64,000 nucleotides of DNA. It comes from Paraburkholderia bryophila (GTDB taxonomy: Bacteria > Pseudomonadota > Gammaproteobacteria > Burkholderiales > Burkholderiaceae). Each line of letters begins with the position of its first letter. The first letter of the stretch is position 1. The notes under the pieces are model-generated. The model saw only the letters and a list, made by a program, of their open reading frames with translations, was not told the DNA's origin and did not search any database. Below are positions 45,430 to 54,867 of the stretch, piece by piece. The position numbers and the translations under genes are program-made. The DNA lies in NCBI RefSeq assembly GCF_003269035.1, contig NZ_QLTK01000005.1:62001-126000 (forward strand), written 5' to 3'.

Positions 45430-46392
45430 TCAGGCGGCCATCGCGACCAGCACACGCCGCTTGCCTTCGAACGGCGCGCGGCCGTGCGACATCAGCAGGT
45501 TGTCGAGGATCAGCAGGTCGGCGGCCTGCCAGTCGAATGCCAGGGTCGTCTCGCGATAAACGCCGCGAATCTCGTCGAGCATCTGCGGGTCGATCGGCGT
45601 GCCGTCGCCGAAATAGGTGTTGCGCGGCAGCGCGGCTTCGTCGACCAGTTCGAGCAAGGCCTCGCGCGTGTCCGCAGGCAGATTCGTGACGTGAAACAGA
45701 TGCGCCTGGTTGAACCAGACCGTCTCGCCCGTCACGGGGTGACGCAATTGCGACTGGCAAATCTGGCGCGTGCGCAGCGCTTCGCCGTCGTCGAACCATT
45801 CGAAACCGATGCGGTTGGCGCGGCAGAAACGTTCGACTTCGGCGTGTTCGTCGGTACCGAAGACCTGTTGCCAGGGGACGTCGAGACCGTTGCCGTAGTT
45901 GCGCACGTACATGATCTGCTTCTCGTCGAACAGCCGGCGCAGTGCCGGATCGAGTCGGCGGTAAACCTCGCGGCTATCCGCGATCGGCGTCTGGCCCTGG
46001 CGCGTAGCCGGCGTCTCGCAATAGAACAGAATGCGCGACGGCCATTTGGTCGTGTACGACTGTTCGTTATGCTGCTCGATCCACTGGCTGGCCGGATATT
46101 CGGTCGACGAAAACACGCTCTTGTCCACCTGCGTGCGGGGCGACGAGCCGAATTCGTAGGCTTGCAGCGGCTCGCCGAGCAGTGCCGCGACGCGGTTCAA
46201 ACCGCTCGCGCCGAGCGCTTCGAAGCCGCGCAGCAGCACGCCGCCCGTCTCCAGCAACGCGCCCGTCAGCGACGCAATCGCCGCGTCGACCGAACCACCC
46301 GGCTGCGCGTGGATCACGCGTAGACGCGAGCCGTTCTGCTCGATCAGTTCGCCGCCCGCGGGCGGCATTTCATGCTTCATCAAGACGTCCAT
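45430..46392 (-). CDS. TauD-fold Fe(II)/2-oxoglutarate dioxygenase, SyrP-like aspartate beta-hydroxylase
   Basis: A 320-residue dioxygenase. The iron triad is readable: His and Glu in IEQHNEQSYT near residue 107-109, and the distal His in LLMSHGRAPFEG near residue 303, followed by an Arg that usually holds 2-oxoglutarate. The HxE rather than HxD form is shared with clavaminate-synthase-like NRPS tailoring enzymes. SyrP hydroxylates PCP-bound aspartate in syringomycin, and related enzymes do so in beta-hydroxyaspartate siderophores. Since A2 of NRPS 1 has the aspartate code, the simplest role is to convert that residue to beta-hydroxyaspartate, an Fe(III) ligand. The start is ATG 46392 (or 46380), three bases after the thioesterase stop. 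Confidence 0.87.
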   Translation of the reverse strand: MDVLMKHEMPPAGGELIEQNGSRLRVIHAQPGGSVDAAIASLTGALLETGGVLLRGFEALGASGLNRVAALLGEPLQAYEFGSSPRTQVDKSVFSSTEYPASQWIEQHNEQSYTTKWPSRILFYCETPATRQGQTPIADSREVYRRLDPALRRLFDEKQIMYVRNYGNGLDVPWQQVFGTDEHAEVERFCRANRIGFEWFDDGEALRTRQICQSQLRHPVTGETVWFNQAHLFHVTNLPADTREALLELVDEAALPRNTYFGDGTPIDPQMLDEIRGVYRETTLAFDWQAADLLILDNLLMSHGRAPFEGKRRVLVAMAA

Positions 46393-46395
46393 GGC

Positions 46396-47136
46396 CTACC
46401 CTCGAATGGCGCACGATCGCATACGCGCCGTCGAGAGCGCGCTCACCACGGCGTCGATCACGGAGCCGGCAACCTCGTCGATATAGAAGTGACCGCCCGG
46501 AAACAGGCGGCGTTCGAATTTCGCTCGTGTGACTTCGCCCCAGGCGTCGAGCGCGCGCGGCGCCTGCGAAACCGCATCGTCGACGCCGCCGAACGCGCTG
46601 ACGCGGCAATCGAGCGGCGCACGGCGCGGATCGGCGCGGTAGGTGCCGCACAGATCGAAGTCCGTGCGCAACGTGGGCAGCGCAAGTTCGATGAAGTCGC
46701 GATCGTCGAGCAGTTCGGCCGGCGTGCCGCCGAGCCGGCGCAACTCGTCGATCATCGTCTCGTCGGAACAGGTGCGCCACTGGGTATTGAATTCGCGCTG
46801 CGACGGCGCCGTGCACGCCGACACGCCGAGCCATACGGGCGAGCGTCCGGTCGCATCGCGCAGCGCATGCGCGAGTTCGTAACCGGCCAGCGCGCCCATG
46901 CTATGGCCGAAGATCGCGATGTCTCCCGACGCAGCCGTCCGCGGCAACGCCTCGACAAGCGCGTCGACCAGCTCGGGCCAGGAACGGGCCGCGGGCGTCG
47001 CACGACGCTGGCCGTGCCCTGGCGGATCGAGCGGGCAGAGGTCGATCCATGACGGCATCGGCTTCGACCAGCCGCGATACATCGCGCGACTGCCGCCGGC
47101 ATAAGGCAGGCAGACCAACGTGATCGGTGCGTCCAT
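46396..47136 (-). CDS. Type II thioesterase (NRPS editing)
   Basis: A 246-residue alpha/beta hydrolase of the GrsT/TEII family. The N-terminus LVCLPYAGGSRAMYRGW is typical, the nucleophile elbow is FGHSMGALAGYELAH near residue 75, the acid lies in AFGGVDDAVS, and the catalytic His in FPGGHFYID. Stand-alone TEIIs free stalled or mis-primed carrier domains of NRPSs. Start ATG at 47136, six bases after the MbtH stop; the dioxygenase follows after three bases, so this is a tight operon. Confidence 0.92.
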   Translation of the reverse strand: MDAPITLVCLPYAGGSRAMYRGWSKPMPSWIDLCPLDPPGHGQRRATPAARSWPELVDALVEALPRTAASGDIAIFGHSMGALAGYELAHALRDATGRSPVWLGVSACTAPSQREFNTQWRTCSDETMIDELRRLGGTPAELLDDRDFIELALPTLRTDFDLCGTYRADPRRAPLDCRVSAFGGVDDAVSQAPRALDAWGEVTRAKFERRLFPGGHFYIDEVAGSVIDAVVSALSTARMRSCAIRG

Positions 47137-47142
47137 CGCGTG

Positions 47143-47373
47143 TCAGGCCTGAGCGGCCCCGTTGACGGTGTCAGCGTCCATGGCCTTGCGCAGGCTCAGC
47201 GGACGCATGTCGGTCCAGACCTGATCGATCCACGCGAGGCACTCTTCCTTCTTGCCTTGCTTACCGGCCAGACGCCAGCCCGCAGGCACTTCCCGGTAGT
47301 CCGGCCAGATCGAGTACTGCTCTTCGTGATTCACCACTACGTGGAAATTCGTGTTCTCGTCGCCCCAACTCAT
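47143..47373 (-). CDS. MbtH-like NRPS accessory protein
   Basis: A 76-residue MbtH protein with the family pattern N-x-E-x-Q-Y-S-x-W ([19 protein letters not shown]), and the later tryptophans in [18 protein letters not shown]. MbtH proteins bind NRPS adenylation domains and are needed for their folding or activity. ATG at 47373 is preferred over upstream in-frame starts because it fits the family length and has GGAG about nine bases upstream. It is the first gene of the biosynthetic operon, about 100 bases downstream of a Fur box. Confidence 0.95.
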   Translation of the reverse strand: MSWGDENTNFHVVVNHEEQYSIWPDYREVPAGWRLAGKQGKKEECLAWIDQVWTDMRPLSLRKAMDADTVNGAAQA

Positions 47374-48613
47374 GAATGTGCTCCGCTGCGTAAATTTGAT
47401 TTGCAATGCGAATAAAGGAGTGAAGTCCATCCGGGATACCGACATGAAGGGCTTCGACACGCGAATGCCCGTAGTCGAGAATGACAATCATTCCTATTTG
47501 GACTCGAAGGTTAGAAGCCGAAACCTGAGGTGTCAACCATGAAATCCGACGAAATGCGCGATGCATGTTTCCAACGTGCCGTTTCCGCCGACCAATCAAT
47601 GACTTGCCATGAAACCGCATCGGCAATATTTATTTTTCTACGCAAACCCGTAGCACTACGGACAAGATGGGTTTGCTGGAGGTCGTCACGAAATTCGATT
47701 AGGATCACGCGCGCACTTAGCAAGCACTCAGCAAGCATGACCAGGCAATTCATTGCGCATGGCGTGCCCCGCATTCCCCCTCAGCTTTCGCGAAGCGACA
47801 ACGGTTGGCAGACGGCGACTGGCAACTGGCGACCGGCGGCTAAGCCCGACTGCCCGAACGTTGCGCATTCGTCCCCAGACTCCTTGCAGGCACCAGGACT
47901 TTCACGGGTACGCCTTGCCGCGCGACACGCACCGGCTTCCTGCCGATTCCGACACAGGCCGACTCCGCGCGCTCTGCTCCCGCCTTTCGCAAAACACGAT
48001 GTGCGCTCCCAGGAGCGGGGCGTCTGATTACTATTTGGTTAAAACACGAGAATTTTTCCTCACTGTCAAGGTGACTCATCGTGACTCTCCTTTCTATCCG
48101 GTCGGCGTTATCGGCGGCAACCCAATGCCGAAAGCATCGTATAAACCACCGTCCGGATTAAACTATATTAATAATACAACGGGACATTGAAACCACACCA
48201 AAAACAAGAAAACATAACGATTCAAATATTGTTGCACCCGCAACTTGTTATTTTTCTTTCCAACTATTTCCGGTACGTTTGACGCAACGCATCACGGCCT
48301 GAAAACCAGGCCGGCAATGAATTCTTCAACATTATTCCGTCACGGAAAATACTTATTGACTCGATGAGAACGCGCCGACCTTTGGCCTGATTTTTTTGAT
48401 CACTTCATCCGATTGCCTTCTATTTGGCAGTTGGCGGGTAAGGCTGCGCCAAAAGTTTTTATTAATCCATAATTAACCGGTTCAGATTTTCACGATATTT
48501 ATCTAAAAATCGCCCTATTCATCACGCCACGCCTTACTCGCCGTTGCTATGACCTGATTCCCGCATCTACTCCGATCATTCAGGCGGAGTATTCACCGAC
48601 CCGAGGAGTTGTC
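47374..48613. other. 1.2-kb gene-free divergent region, AT-rich in its right half
   Basis: Between the siderophore operon (leftward) and the sugar-nucleotide operon (rightward). Besides the Fur box I see no credible gene. Roughly 48030-48540 is much richer in A and T than the rest of the window, with runs such as attaataatac and multiple T-tracts, and a small hairpin GGCCTG-aaaac-CAGGCC at 48296-48312. It probably holds the regulated promoter of the polysaccharide genes. No tRNA, rRNA or riboswitch was recognised. Confidence 0.6.
47477..47495. promoter_or_regulatory. Fur box upstream of the biosynthetic operon
   Basis: GAGAATGACAATCATTCCT matches the Fur consensus GATAATGATAATCATTATC at 14 of 19 positions with intact central half-sites. 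It lies 104 bases before the mbtH start on the minus strand and should place the whole NRPS operon under iron repression. Confidence 0.75.
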
Positions 48614-49615
48614 ATGAACGTCAGATCGCTGGATGCTGCAAAGAAACGTCCCATTGCCATGGTCACGGGAGGCGCGGGTTTTCTCGGCAGCCACGTGTGC
48701 GACCGCCTCATTGCAGAAGGAGCGCATGTCGTCTGCGTGGACAACCTGATGAGCGGACGGCGCGCGAACATCGCGCATCTGCGCGCGCTGCCGCAGTTCT
48801 CGTTCATCGAGGCCGACGTGTCGATGCCCCTGCCGCAAATCGATGTCGACGAAATCTGGAATCTCGCCTGCCCGGCCTCCCCGCCCTGCTATCAGCGCGA
48901 TCCGGTGCATACGCTGCTGACCAACGTACTCGGCATGAAGAACTGTCTCGACCTCGCGCTCAACGCCGAGGCCAGCGTGTTCCAGGCATCGACCAGCGAG
49001 GTGTACGGCGACCCGGAGGTTCATCCACAGGTCGAGAGCTATCGCGGCCAGGTGAATTCGACCGGCCCACGAGCCTGCTACGACGAAGGCAAGCGCGCCG
49101 CCGAAACACTCTGCTACGACTACCAGCGCAGCCACGGCGTCGACGTGCGCGTCGCGCGGATCTTCAACACCTACGGCCCGCGCATGGACCCGTCCGACGG
49201 CCGCGTCGTGTCGAACTTCATCGTGCAGGCGCTGCACGGCGCACCGCTCGAACTGTATGGCGGCGGCACCCAGACCCGTTCGTTCTGCTACGTCGACGAT
49301 CTGATCGAAGGATTCTTCCGCCTGATGCGCGCACCGCAAGCGGCGAGCGGCCCCGTCAACCTCGGCAATCCGGGCGAGTTCACCATGCGCGAGTTGGCCG
49401 ACTGCGTGATCGAGATGACCGGCTCGTCGTCGTCGATCGTCGCGCGGCCGCTGCCGGTCGACGATCCGAAGCAACGCCGCCCGGATATCGGCATGGCCGC
49501 CGCGTTGTATGACTGGCAGCCGGCCATCCCGTTGAAGGAAGGACTTGCCTGCACGATCGCGTACTTCACCGACGAACTCTGGCTGGCGCCGTTCGCCGAG
49601 GAGAAGGCCGCATGA
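48614..49615 (+). CDS. UDP-glucuronate decarboxylase-like NAD-dependent SDR (UDP-xylose synthase)
   Basis: A 333-residue extended SDR. Rossmann motif GGAGFLGSH near residue 22, the catalytic Thr/Ser in STSEVYGDP, and the YxxxK pair in [10 protein letters not shown]; the sequences [16 protein letters not shown] and [12 protein letters not shown] are characteristic of UDP-xylose synthases. It would convert UDP-glucuronate, made by the Ugd gene two positions downstream, to UDP-xylose. Start ATG at 48614 with GAGGAG seven bases upstream. Its stop overlaps the galE start (ATGA). First gene of the polysaccharide operon. Confidence 0.88.
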   Translation: MNVRSLDAAKKRPIAMVTGGAGFLGSHVCDRLIAEGAHVVCVDNLMSGRRANIAHLRALPQFSFIEADVSMPLPQIDVDEIWNLACPASPPCYQRDPVHTLLTNVLGMKNCLDLALNAEASVFQASTSEVYGDPEVHPQVESYRGQVNSTGPRACYDEGKRAAETLCYDYQRSHGVDVRVARIFNTYGPRMDPSDGRVVSNFIVQALHGAPLELYGGGTQTRSFCYVDDLIEGFFRLMRAPQAASGPVNLGNPGEFTMRELADCVIEMTGSSSSIVARPLPVDDPKQRRPDIGMAAALYDWQPAIPLKEGLACTIAYFTDELWLAPFAEEKAA

Positions 49616-50694
49616 GAGTCCTCGTCACGGGCGGCGCCGGCTTTATCGGCAGCCATACCTGCAAAGCGCTGGCGCAGGCCGGCCACACACCGATCGTCTT
49701 CGACAACCTGTCCACCGGTCACGCGGACGCCGTGCGTTGGGGGCCGCTGCATACCGGCGACATTCTCGACCCCGTGTCGCTCGACGCCGCGTTCATCACC
49801 TATCGGCCGGAACTCGTGCTGCATTTCGCGGCGCTCGCGTATGTGGGTGAATCGGTCGTCGATCCGGCGCGCTATTACCGCGTCAATGTAGCCGGCACGT
49901 TGTCGCTGCTCGATGCCATGCGGCGTCACGGCGTGAGCCGCATCGTGCTGTCGTCGAGTTGCGCGACCTACGGCATTCCGGCCACGCTGCCGATCTCCGA
50001 AGCGAGTCCGCAACAGCCGGTCAATCCGTATGGGTTCACGAAGCTCGCCACGGAACGGCTGGCCGCGGACTACGAGCGCGCGTACGGCATGCGCTGGATC
50101 GCGCTGCGCTACTTCAACGCGGCCGGCGCCGATCCGGAAGGCGAACTGGGCGAGCGGCATGCGCCCGAAACCCATGCGATTCCGCTCGCGATCGGCGCCG
50201 CGCTCGGCAGCGCGCCGCCCTTCCGCGTGATGGGTACCGACTATCCGACACCGGACGGTTCCGCCGTGCGCGACTACGTGCACGTCACCGATCTCGCCGA
50301 TGCGCATGTGCGCGCCGTCGATCACCTCGGCCATGGCGGCCCGAGCGGCGCGTTCAATCTCGCTACCGGGCGCGGCACCTCGGTACTCGAATTGATCGAC
50401 GCGGTGGCCGCCATCACCGGCTGCACGGTGCCGGTGATTCACGCGGCGCGCCGCGCCGGCGATCCGCCCGAGTTGTATGCGAACGCCGCGCTGGCCGAAC
50501 AGGTGCTGGGCTGGCGGCCGCGCTTCGTCGAGATTGCGCCGATGGTCGCGACCGCCGCGCGGTGGTTCATGACGCACACGGAGCACACGCAGCAGGCGGA
50601 GCAAACCGGACCCGCACAGGAAACCCTGCACGACAGTCTCGACCCGGCGGGCGCCGGGCCGGTTCGTCTCGCGCAATCGTTGGACCAACGATAG
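49612..50694 (+). CDS. galE: UDP-glucose 4-epimerase
   Basis: A 360-residue extended SDR with GGAGFIGSH at the N-terminus, SSSCATYG, the active-site [11 protein letters not shown] (YxxxK variant with Tyr and Lys), and [16 protein letters not shown] typical of GalE. It interconverts UDP-glucose and UDP-galactose using bound NAD. The last 25-30 residues ([18 protein letters not shown]) extend beyond the usual end and look disordered. Start ATG at 49612 is coupled to the upstream gene by a 4-base overlap; ugd follows after 10 bases. Confidence 0.93.
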   Translation: MRVLVTGGAGFIGSHTCKALAQAGHTPIVFDNLSTGHADAVRWGPLHTGDILDPVSLDAAFITYRPELVLHFAALAYVGESVVDPARYYRVNVAGTLSLLDAMRRHGVSRIVLSSSCATYGIPATLPISEASPQQPVNPYGFTKLATERLAADYERAYGMRWIALRYFNAAGADPEGELGERHAPETHAIPLAIGAALGSAPPFRVMGTDYPTPDGSAVRDYVHVTDLADAHVRAVDHLGHGGPSGAFNLATGRGTSVLELIDAVAAITGCTVPVIHAARRAGDPPELYANAALAEQVLGWRPRFVEIAPMVATAARWFMTHTEHTQQAEQTGPAQETLHDSLDPAGAGPVRLAQSLDQR

Positions 50695-50704
50695 GAGGTG
50701 TGAA

Positions 50705-52219
50705 ATGACCGTACGCATTGCCATTGTGGGGACCGGTTACGTCGGTCTCGTAAGCGGCGCATGCCTGGCCGAGCTCGGTCACGACGTCGTCTGCATCGAC
50801 ACCGACGCGCGCAAGATCGACGGCCTCAACAACGGCGTGATACCGATCTACGAGCCCGGTCTCGACGCGCTGGTGAGCCGCAACGTCGAACAGGGCCGTC
50901 TGCATTTCAGTCTCGATCTGGCGGCCAGCGTAAGCGAACGCGAAGCGGTGTTTATCGCGGTCGGCACGCCGTCGCATCCGGGCACCGACCGCGCCGATCT
51001 GCGCTTCGTGATGGGCGTCGCGCAGGAAATCGCGGCAAGCGTCGACCGGTTTACCGTGATCGTCACCAAATCGACCGTGCCAGTCGGCACCAACCGGCAA
51101 GTCAGGCAGGTCGCGGAACGTCATCTGCGGCTCGGCCAGACGGTTGCGGTCGCATCGAATCCGGAGTTCCTGCGCGAGGGCTCGGCCATAGAAGACTTCC
51201 TGCATCCCGACCGTATCGTGTTCGGCACCGAGAACGAAGCCGCGGCCGCCGTCATGCGCCGCATCTATGCGCCGCTCGCGCAACTGGGCTACGAGGTGCT
51301 GGCCACCGAAATCGAAACCGCCGAGGTCATCAAGTACGCCGCGAACGCGTTCCTCGCGATCAAGATCAGCTACATCAACGAGATCGCCGACTTGTGCGAG
51401 GTGGTCGGCGCGGACGTCGAGCGGGTCGCGGCCGGCATCGGCCTCGACCGGCGGATCGGCGCGGCGTTCCTGAAAGCCGGGCCGGGCTGGGGCGGTTCGT
51501 GTTTTCCGAAAGACACGCGCGCGCTGAAAGCCACGGCGTCGGAATACGTCGTGCCGATGCGTATCGTCGACGCGGCGATCGAAGCCAATACCCAGCGCAA
51601 GGACGCTGTCGTCGCCAAGATCGAACTGGCCTGCGGCGGCTCGGTGGCGGGCAAGCGGTTGGCGGTGTTCGGCCTGACCTTCAAAGGCGAAACCGACGAC
51701 GTGCGCGAAAGCCCGAGCATCGACGTGATCCGCGCGCTGGCCGAACGCGGCGCGAAAATCCGTGCGTACGACCCGTCGCAACCGGCGGAAGCCGCGCGTC
51801 TGCTGCCGATGATCGGCATCGCCAGCACGCCGGTCGGGGCGATCCGCAGCGCCGACGCCGTGGTGATCCTGACCGACTGGCGGCACTTCGTCGAATGCGA
51901 TCTCGGCGAGCTGGCCGCGCACATGTCGGACCCGGTCATGATCGACCTGCGCAATCTGTACGAAGAGTCCTGGGTACGGCGCAACGGCTTCCGGCATTAC
52001 GTGCGGGTCGGGCGCAAAACGGCCAGCGTCGCGCAGCGTCAACTGTCGGTGCAAACGGTGCATCGGCAGATCGGCTGGACGCCGTCGCAAAGCGATCTGC
52101 TGATGCTGGCCACCACGCCCGCCATGGCGATGAACGCCGGTGTGCCGGACGAGAACGAGGCGAGCGTCGCTATCGCGAGCGCCGCCGCCGTGTCGACGAT
52201 GGCCGGCGAGGCGACATGA
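50705..52219 (+). CDS. ugd: UDP-glucose 6-dehydrogenase
   Basis: A 504-residue UDP-glucose/GDP-mannose dehydrogenase. NAD-binding GTGYVGLVSGACLAELGH at the start, the central helix with IKYAANAFLAIKISYINE, the catalytic cysteine in GPGWGGSCFPKDT, and a C-terminal UDP-binding domain (LTFKGETDDVRESPS). It oxidises UDP-glucose to UDP-glucuronate, the substrate of the upstream decarboxylase. The last ~60 residues after KTASVAQRQ are an unusual Ala-rich tail. Strong AGGAGGTG ribosome site before ATG at 50705. The stop overlaps the next start. Confidence 0.93.
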   Translation: MTVRIAIVGTGYVGLVSGACLAELGHDVVCIDTDARKIDGLNNGVIPIYEPGLDALVSRNVEQGRLHFSLDLAASVSEREAVFIAVGTPSHPGTDRADLRFVMGVAQEIAASVDRFTVIVTKSTVPVGTNRQVRQVAERHLRLGQTVAVASNPEFLREGSAIEDFLHPDRIVFGTENEAAAAVMRRIYAPLAQLGYEVLATEIETAEVIKYAANAFLAIKISYINEIADLCEVVGADVERVAAGIGLDRRIGAAFLKAGPGWGGSCFPKDTRALKATASEYVVPMRIVDAAIEANTQRKDAVVAKIELACGGSVAGKRLAVFGLTFKGETDDVRESPSIDVIRALAERGAKIRAYDPSQPAEAARLLPMIGIASTPVGAIRSADAVVILTDWRHFVECDLGELAAHMSDPVMIDLRNLYEESWVRRNGFRHYVRVGRKTASVAQRQLSVQTVHRQIGWTPSQSDLLMLATTPAMAMNAGVPDENEASVAIASAAAVSTMAGEAT

Positions 52220-54867
52220 GCGACTCACCCTTCGCGCCGGAGTCGCCGGCGCAGTTAGGCTGGCGTGGCGCCGAAGCGCACCGTGAAGCCGGGCCGGCGG
52301 CCCGGCTTCACGCGGGCGAACCGTTTCTGGTGCCGCTGCTGACGCGCCGGCAGCGCGTCCAGTTCGCGGCGCTGTGCGTCTGCTGGGCCGTCGCGCTGAT
52401 CGCGTTCTGGGCCTGGTGGTTGCAGCCGGAACACGACATCGACCGGACTCGCTACGCGATCAATTGCGCGGTGCTGTTCTGGACCACGGTGATTCCCGGC
52501 TACTTCATGCTGATCTTCGCGCGGGCGCGCGTGTCGAATCCGGCGTGGCCGGTGCCGGACGGTTTGCGCGTGGCGATGGTCGTCACCAAGGCGCCATCCG
52601 AGCCGTTCGCGGTGGTCGAGACCACGCTGCTCGCGATGCTCGGCCAGCCCTATCCGCACGACACGTGGCTCGCCGACGAAGACCCTGATGTAGCAACCAT
52701 CGACTGGTGCATGCGCCACGGCGTGCTGCTGTCGACACGTAAGGGCGTCGACGGTTATCACAACGCGTCATGGCCCAGGCGCACGCGCTGCAAGGAAGGC
52801 AACCTCGCTTACTTCTACGATCACTACGGCTACGAACGCTACGACCTGGTCGCGCAGCTCGACGCCGATCACGTGCCCGAACCGGGCTACCTCGAAGCGA
52901 TTCTGCGGCCCTTCGCCGATCCGCGCGTGGGCTACGTCTCCGCGCCGAGCATCTGCGACAGCAACGCCGCCGGCAGCTGGTCGGCGCGCGGCCGGCTGCA
53001 TGCCGAAGGGGCGCTGCACGGCTCGCTACAAGCCGGGCACAACGGCGGCCTCGCGCCCTTGTGCATCGGCTCGCACTACGCGGTGCGCACCGTCGCGTTG
53101 CGGTCGATCGGCGGTCTCGGGCCCGAACTCGCCGAAGATCACTCCACCACGCTGATGATGAACGCGCATGGCTGGCGCGGCGTGCATGCATTGGGCGCAA
53201 TCGCGCACGGCGAGGGTCCGCGCACGTTCGCCGACATGGCCACTCAGGAATACCAGTGGTCGAAGAGTCTGGCGGTGATTCTGCTGCGCTATACGCGCCG
53301 CTATTTCAAGGGGCTGCCGCTGCGATTGAAGGCGCAGTTCCTGTTCGCGCAGTTCTGGTATCCGCTGTTTTCGCTGACCATGGCTGCAACCGTCGCGATG
53401 CCGGTGATCGCGCTGTGCACGCGCCGCGTGTGGAGCGACGTCGCCTATCTGTCCTACTTCGGCTACGCGAGCGCCGTCACGATCGGCATTCTGCTGGTGA
53501 TGGCATGGGTGCGGCGAACCGGCAGTTTCCGGCCGTTCGACGCGAAAGTGACCTCGTGGGAAGGCATGGCGTTCCTGTTCGCGCGCTGGCCGTGGTCGCT
53601 TCTCGGTATCGGCTCGGCGCTCGCCGACTATCTGCGCGGACGCGAATTCGCCTTTCGCGTGACGCCCAAGGGCGTGCCGGTCGACGAGCGGCCGCCGTTG
53701 CGCGTGGTGCTGCCGTATCTGGCGATCTCGCTGATCTGCAGCCTGCCGCTCGTCATGATCGACGACGCCGGTAACGCGCGCGGCTTTTACGTGATCTCGA
53801 GCGTCAACGCGCTGGTTTATCTCGCGGTCGCCGTGCTGGTCGTGGCGGCGCATGCTCACGAGCAAGGGCAACGCCTGTCCCTGCTCCGCCTGACGGCCGG
53901 CGACGGCCCAGCGGTGCGCCGCGTGGCCTTCGCGGCGGCGCTGCTGGTGCTGGGCATGGGCATGACAGAGCGCTTGCCGGAAGGCGCGAACGCGCTGCTC
54001 GGACACGACCTCTCCGCGCGGGCGCCAGCCGTGCCCGACGTGGTCGTCGCGCAGCCGCAACTGCTCGGCGTCTACGACCCGGAACACGCGTTCCCGGCGA
54101 GAGACAGCGCGATCGACATCGAACATATCTTCGTCTCGTGGGACGACCCGGGCGCGCCGACGCTGATCCAGAACGCCTACGAGTATGCGAGCCGTCTCGA
54201 CCGTCAATTGCTGGTGTCGATCGAGCCGTGGCCGGCGCGCTCGCGCAACAGTCACACCCTGCTGCGCGACATCCGCGTGGGTGGCTACGACGCCGAGATC
54301 GATTCGGTGTGCGGCACGCTGCGCTCGCTGAACGCGCCGGTGTTCGTACGCTGGGGACAGGAGATGGAGACCTCGACCGGGCGCTACCCATGGGCGGTGG
54401 ACGACCCGCAAGGTTACGTCGAGGCGTACCGCCATTTTGTCGCCCGCTGCCGCGACAATACGCGGCTGATGCGCTTCGTCTGGTCGCCGCGCGGCGACAC
54501 GGCGCTCAATGCCTATTTCCCCGGCAAGGAATTTGCCGATTACGTGGGCTTGTCGCTGTTCGATTGTTCGTCATGCGGTACGACGGGCGCCAATCAGACA
54601 CTTGCCCGGATGCTCGAGGAAAAGTACCTGCGCGTGACGCGGTACGGCCTGCCGGTGATCGTGGCGGAAATGGGCGTGGACGGTGGAGCCGAGCGCCAGC
54701 GCAGCGAACTGATCGATCTGCAACATGCCATGACGACCATGCCGATGCTCAAGGCGGTGCTGTATTTCAATGCCGTCGATGCGCCCGGTGCGTGGCCGAT
54801 GACCTTGCATCGTCCTGATTGGCGCGTCGCGCCGGGAGCTCTGGAGTCGATTGGCGGGAGCGGGTGA
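52216..54867 (+). CDS. Membrane family-2 glycosyltransferase fused to a GH26-like glycoside hydrolase
   Basis: An 883-residue fusion. Two helices (about 49-69 and 83-101) precede a cellulose-synthase-like GT2 domain with QLDADHVPEP (DxD near 215), LAEDHS (acceptor-base region near 305) and QEYQWSK (Q-x2-W near 345). More helices follow to about 585 and should form the polymer channel. From about 600 the protein is a periplasmic-type hydrolase with RWGQEMETSTGRYPW (general acid Glu about 716) and VIVAEMGVDG (nucleophile Glu about 818), the pattern of GH26 mannanase/licheninase-like enzymes. It probably makes and trims a beta-linked glycan. ATG at 52216 overlaps the ugd stop. The frame is open further upstream, but that part is antisense-like shadow of ugd. 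Confidence 0.85.
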   Translation: MSDSPFAPESPAQLGWRGAEAHREAGPAARLHAGEPFLVPLLTRRQRVQFAALCVCWAVALIAFWAWWLQPEHDIDRTRYAINCAVLFWTTVIPGYFMLIFARARVSNPAWPVPDGLRVAMVVTKAPSEPFAVVETTLLAMLGQPYPHDTWLADEDPDVATIDWCMRHGVLLSTRKGVDGYHNASWPRRTRCKEGNLAYFYDHYGYERYDLVAQLDADHVPEPGYLEAILRPFADPRVGYVSAPSICDSNAAGSWSARGRLHAEGALHGSLQAGHNGGLAPLCIGSHYAVRTVALRSIGGLGPELAEDHSTTLMMNAHGWRGVHALGAIAHGEGPRTFADMATQEYQWSKSLAVILLRYTRRYFKGLPLRLKAQFLFAQFWYPLFSLTMAATVAMPVIALCTRRVWSDVAYLSYFGYASAVTIGILLVMAWVRRTGSFRPFDAKVTSWEGMAFLFARWPWSLLGIGSALADYLRGREFAFRVTPKGVPVDERPPLRVVLPYLAISLICSLPLVMIDDAGNARGFYVISSVNALVYLAVAVLVVAAHAHEQGQRLSLLRLTAGDGPAVRRVAFAAALLVLGMGMTERLPEGANALLGHDLSARAPAVPDVVVAQPQLLGVYDPEHAFPARDSAIDIEHIFVSWDDPGAPTLIQNAYEYASRLDRQLLVSIEPWPARSRNSHTLLRDIRVGGYDAEIDSVCGTLRSLNAPVFVRWGQEMETSTGRYPWAVDDPQGYVEAYRHFVARCRDNTRLMRFVWSPRGDTALNAYFPGKEFADYVGLSLFDCSSCGTTGANQTLARMLEEKYLRVTRYGLPVIVAEMGVDGGAERQRSELIDLQHAMTTMPMLKAVLYFNAVDAPGAWPMTLHRPDWRVAPGALESIGGSG

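Noticed and set aside
47488..48613. tRNA, rRNA or riboswitch in the gene-free region
   Set aside because: No cloverleaf, conserved rRNA segment or known riboswitch motif was found by eye.
50761..52215. In-frame N-terminal extension of the glycosyltransferase covering the ugd gene
   Set aside because: The extension is Arg-rich shadow sequence; ATG at 52216 overlaps the ugd stop and gives a normal N-terminus.
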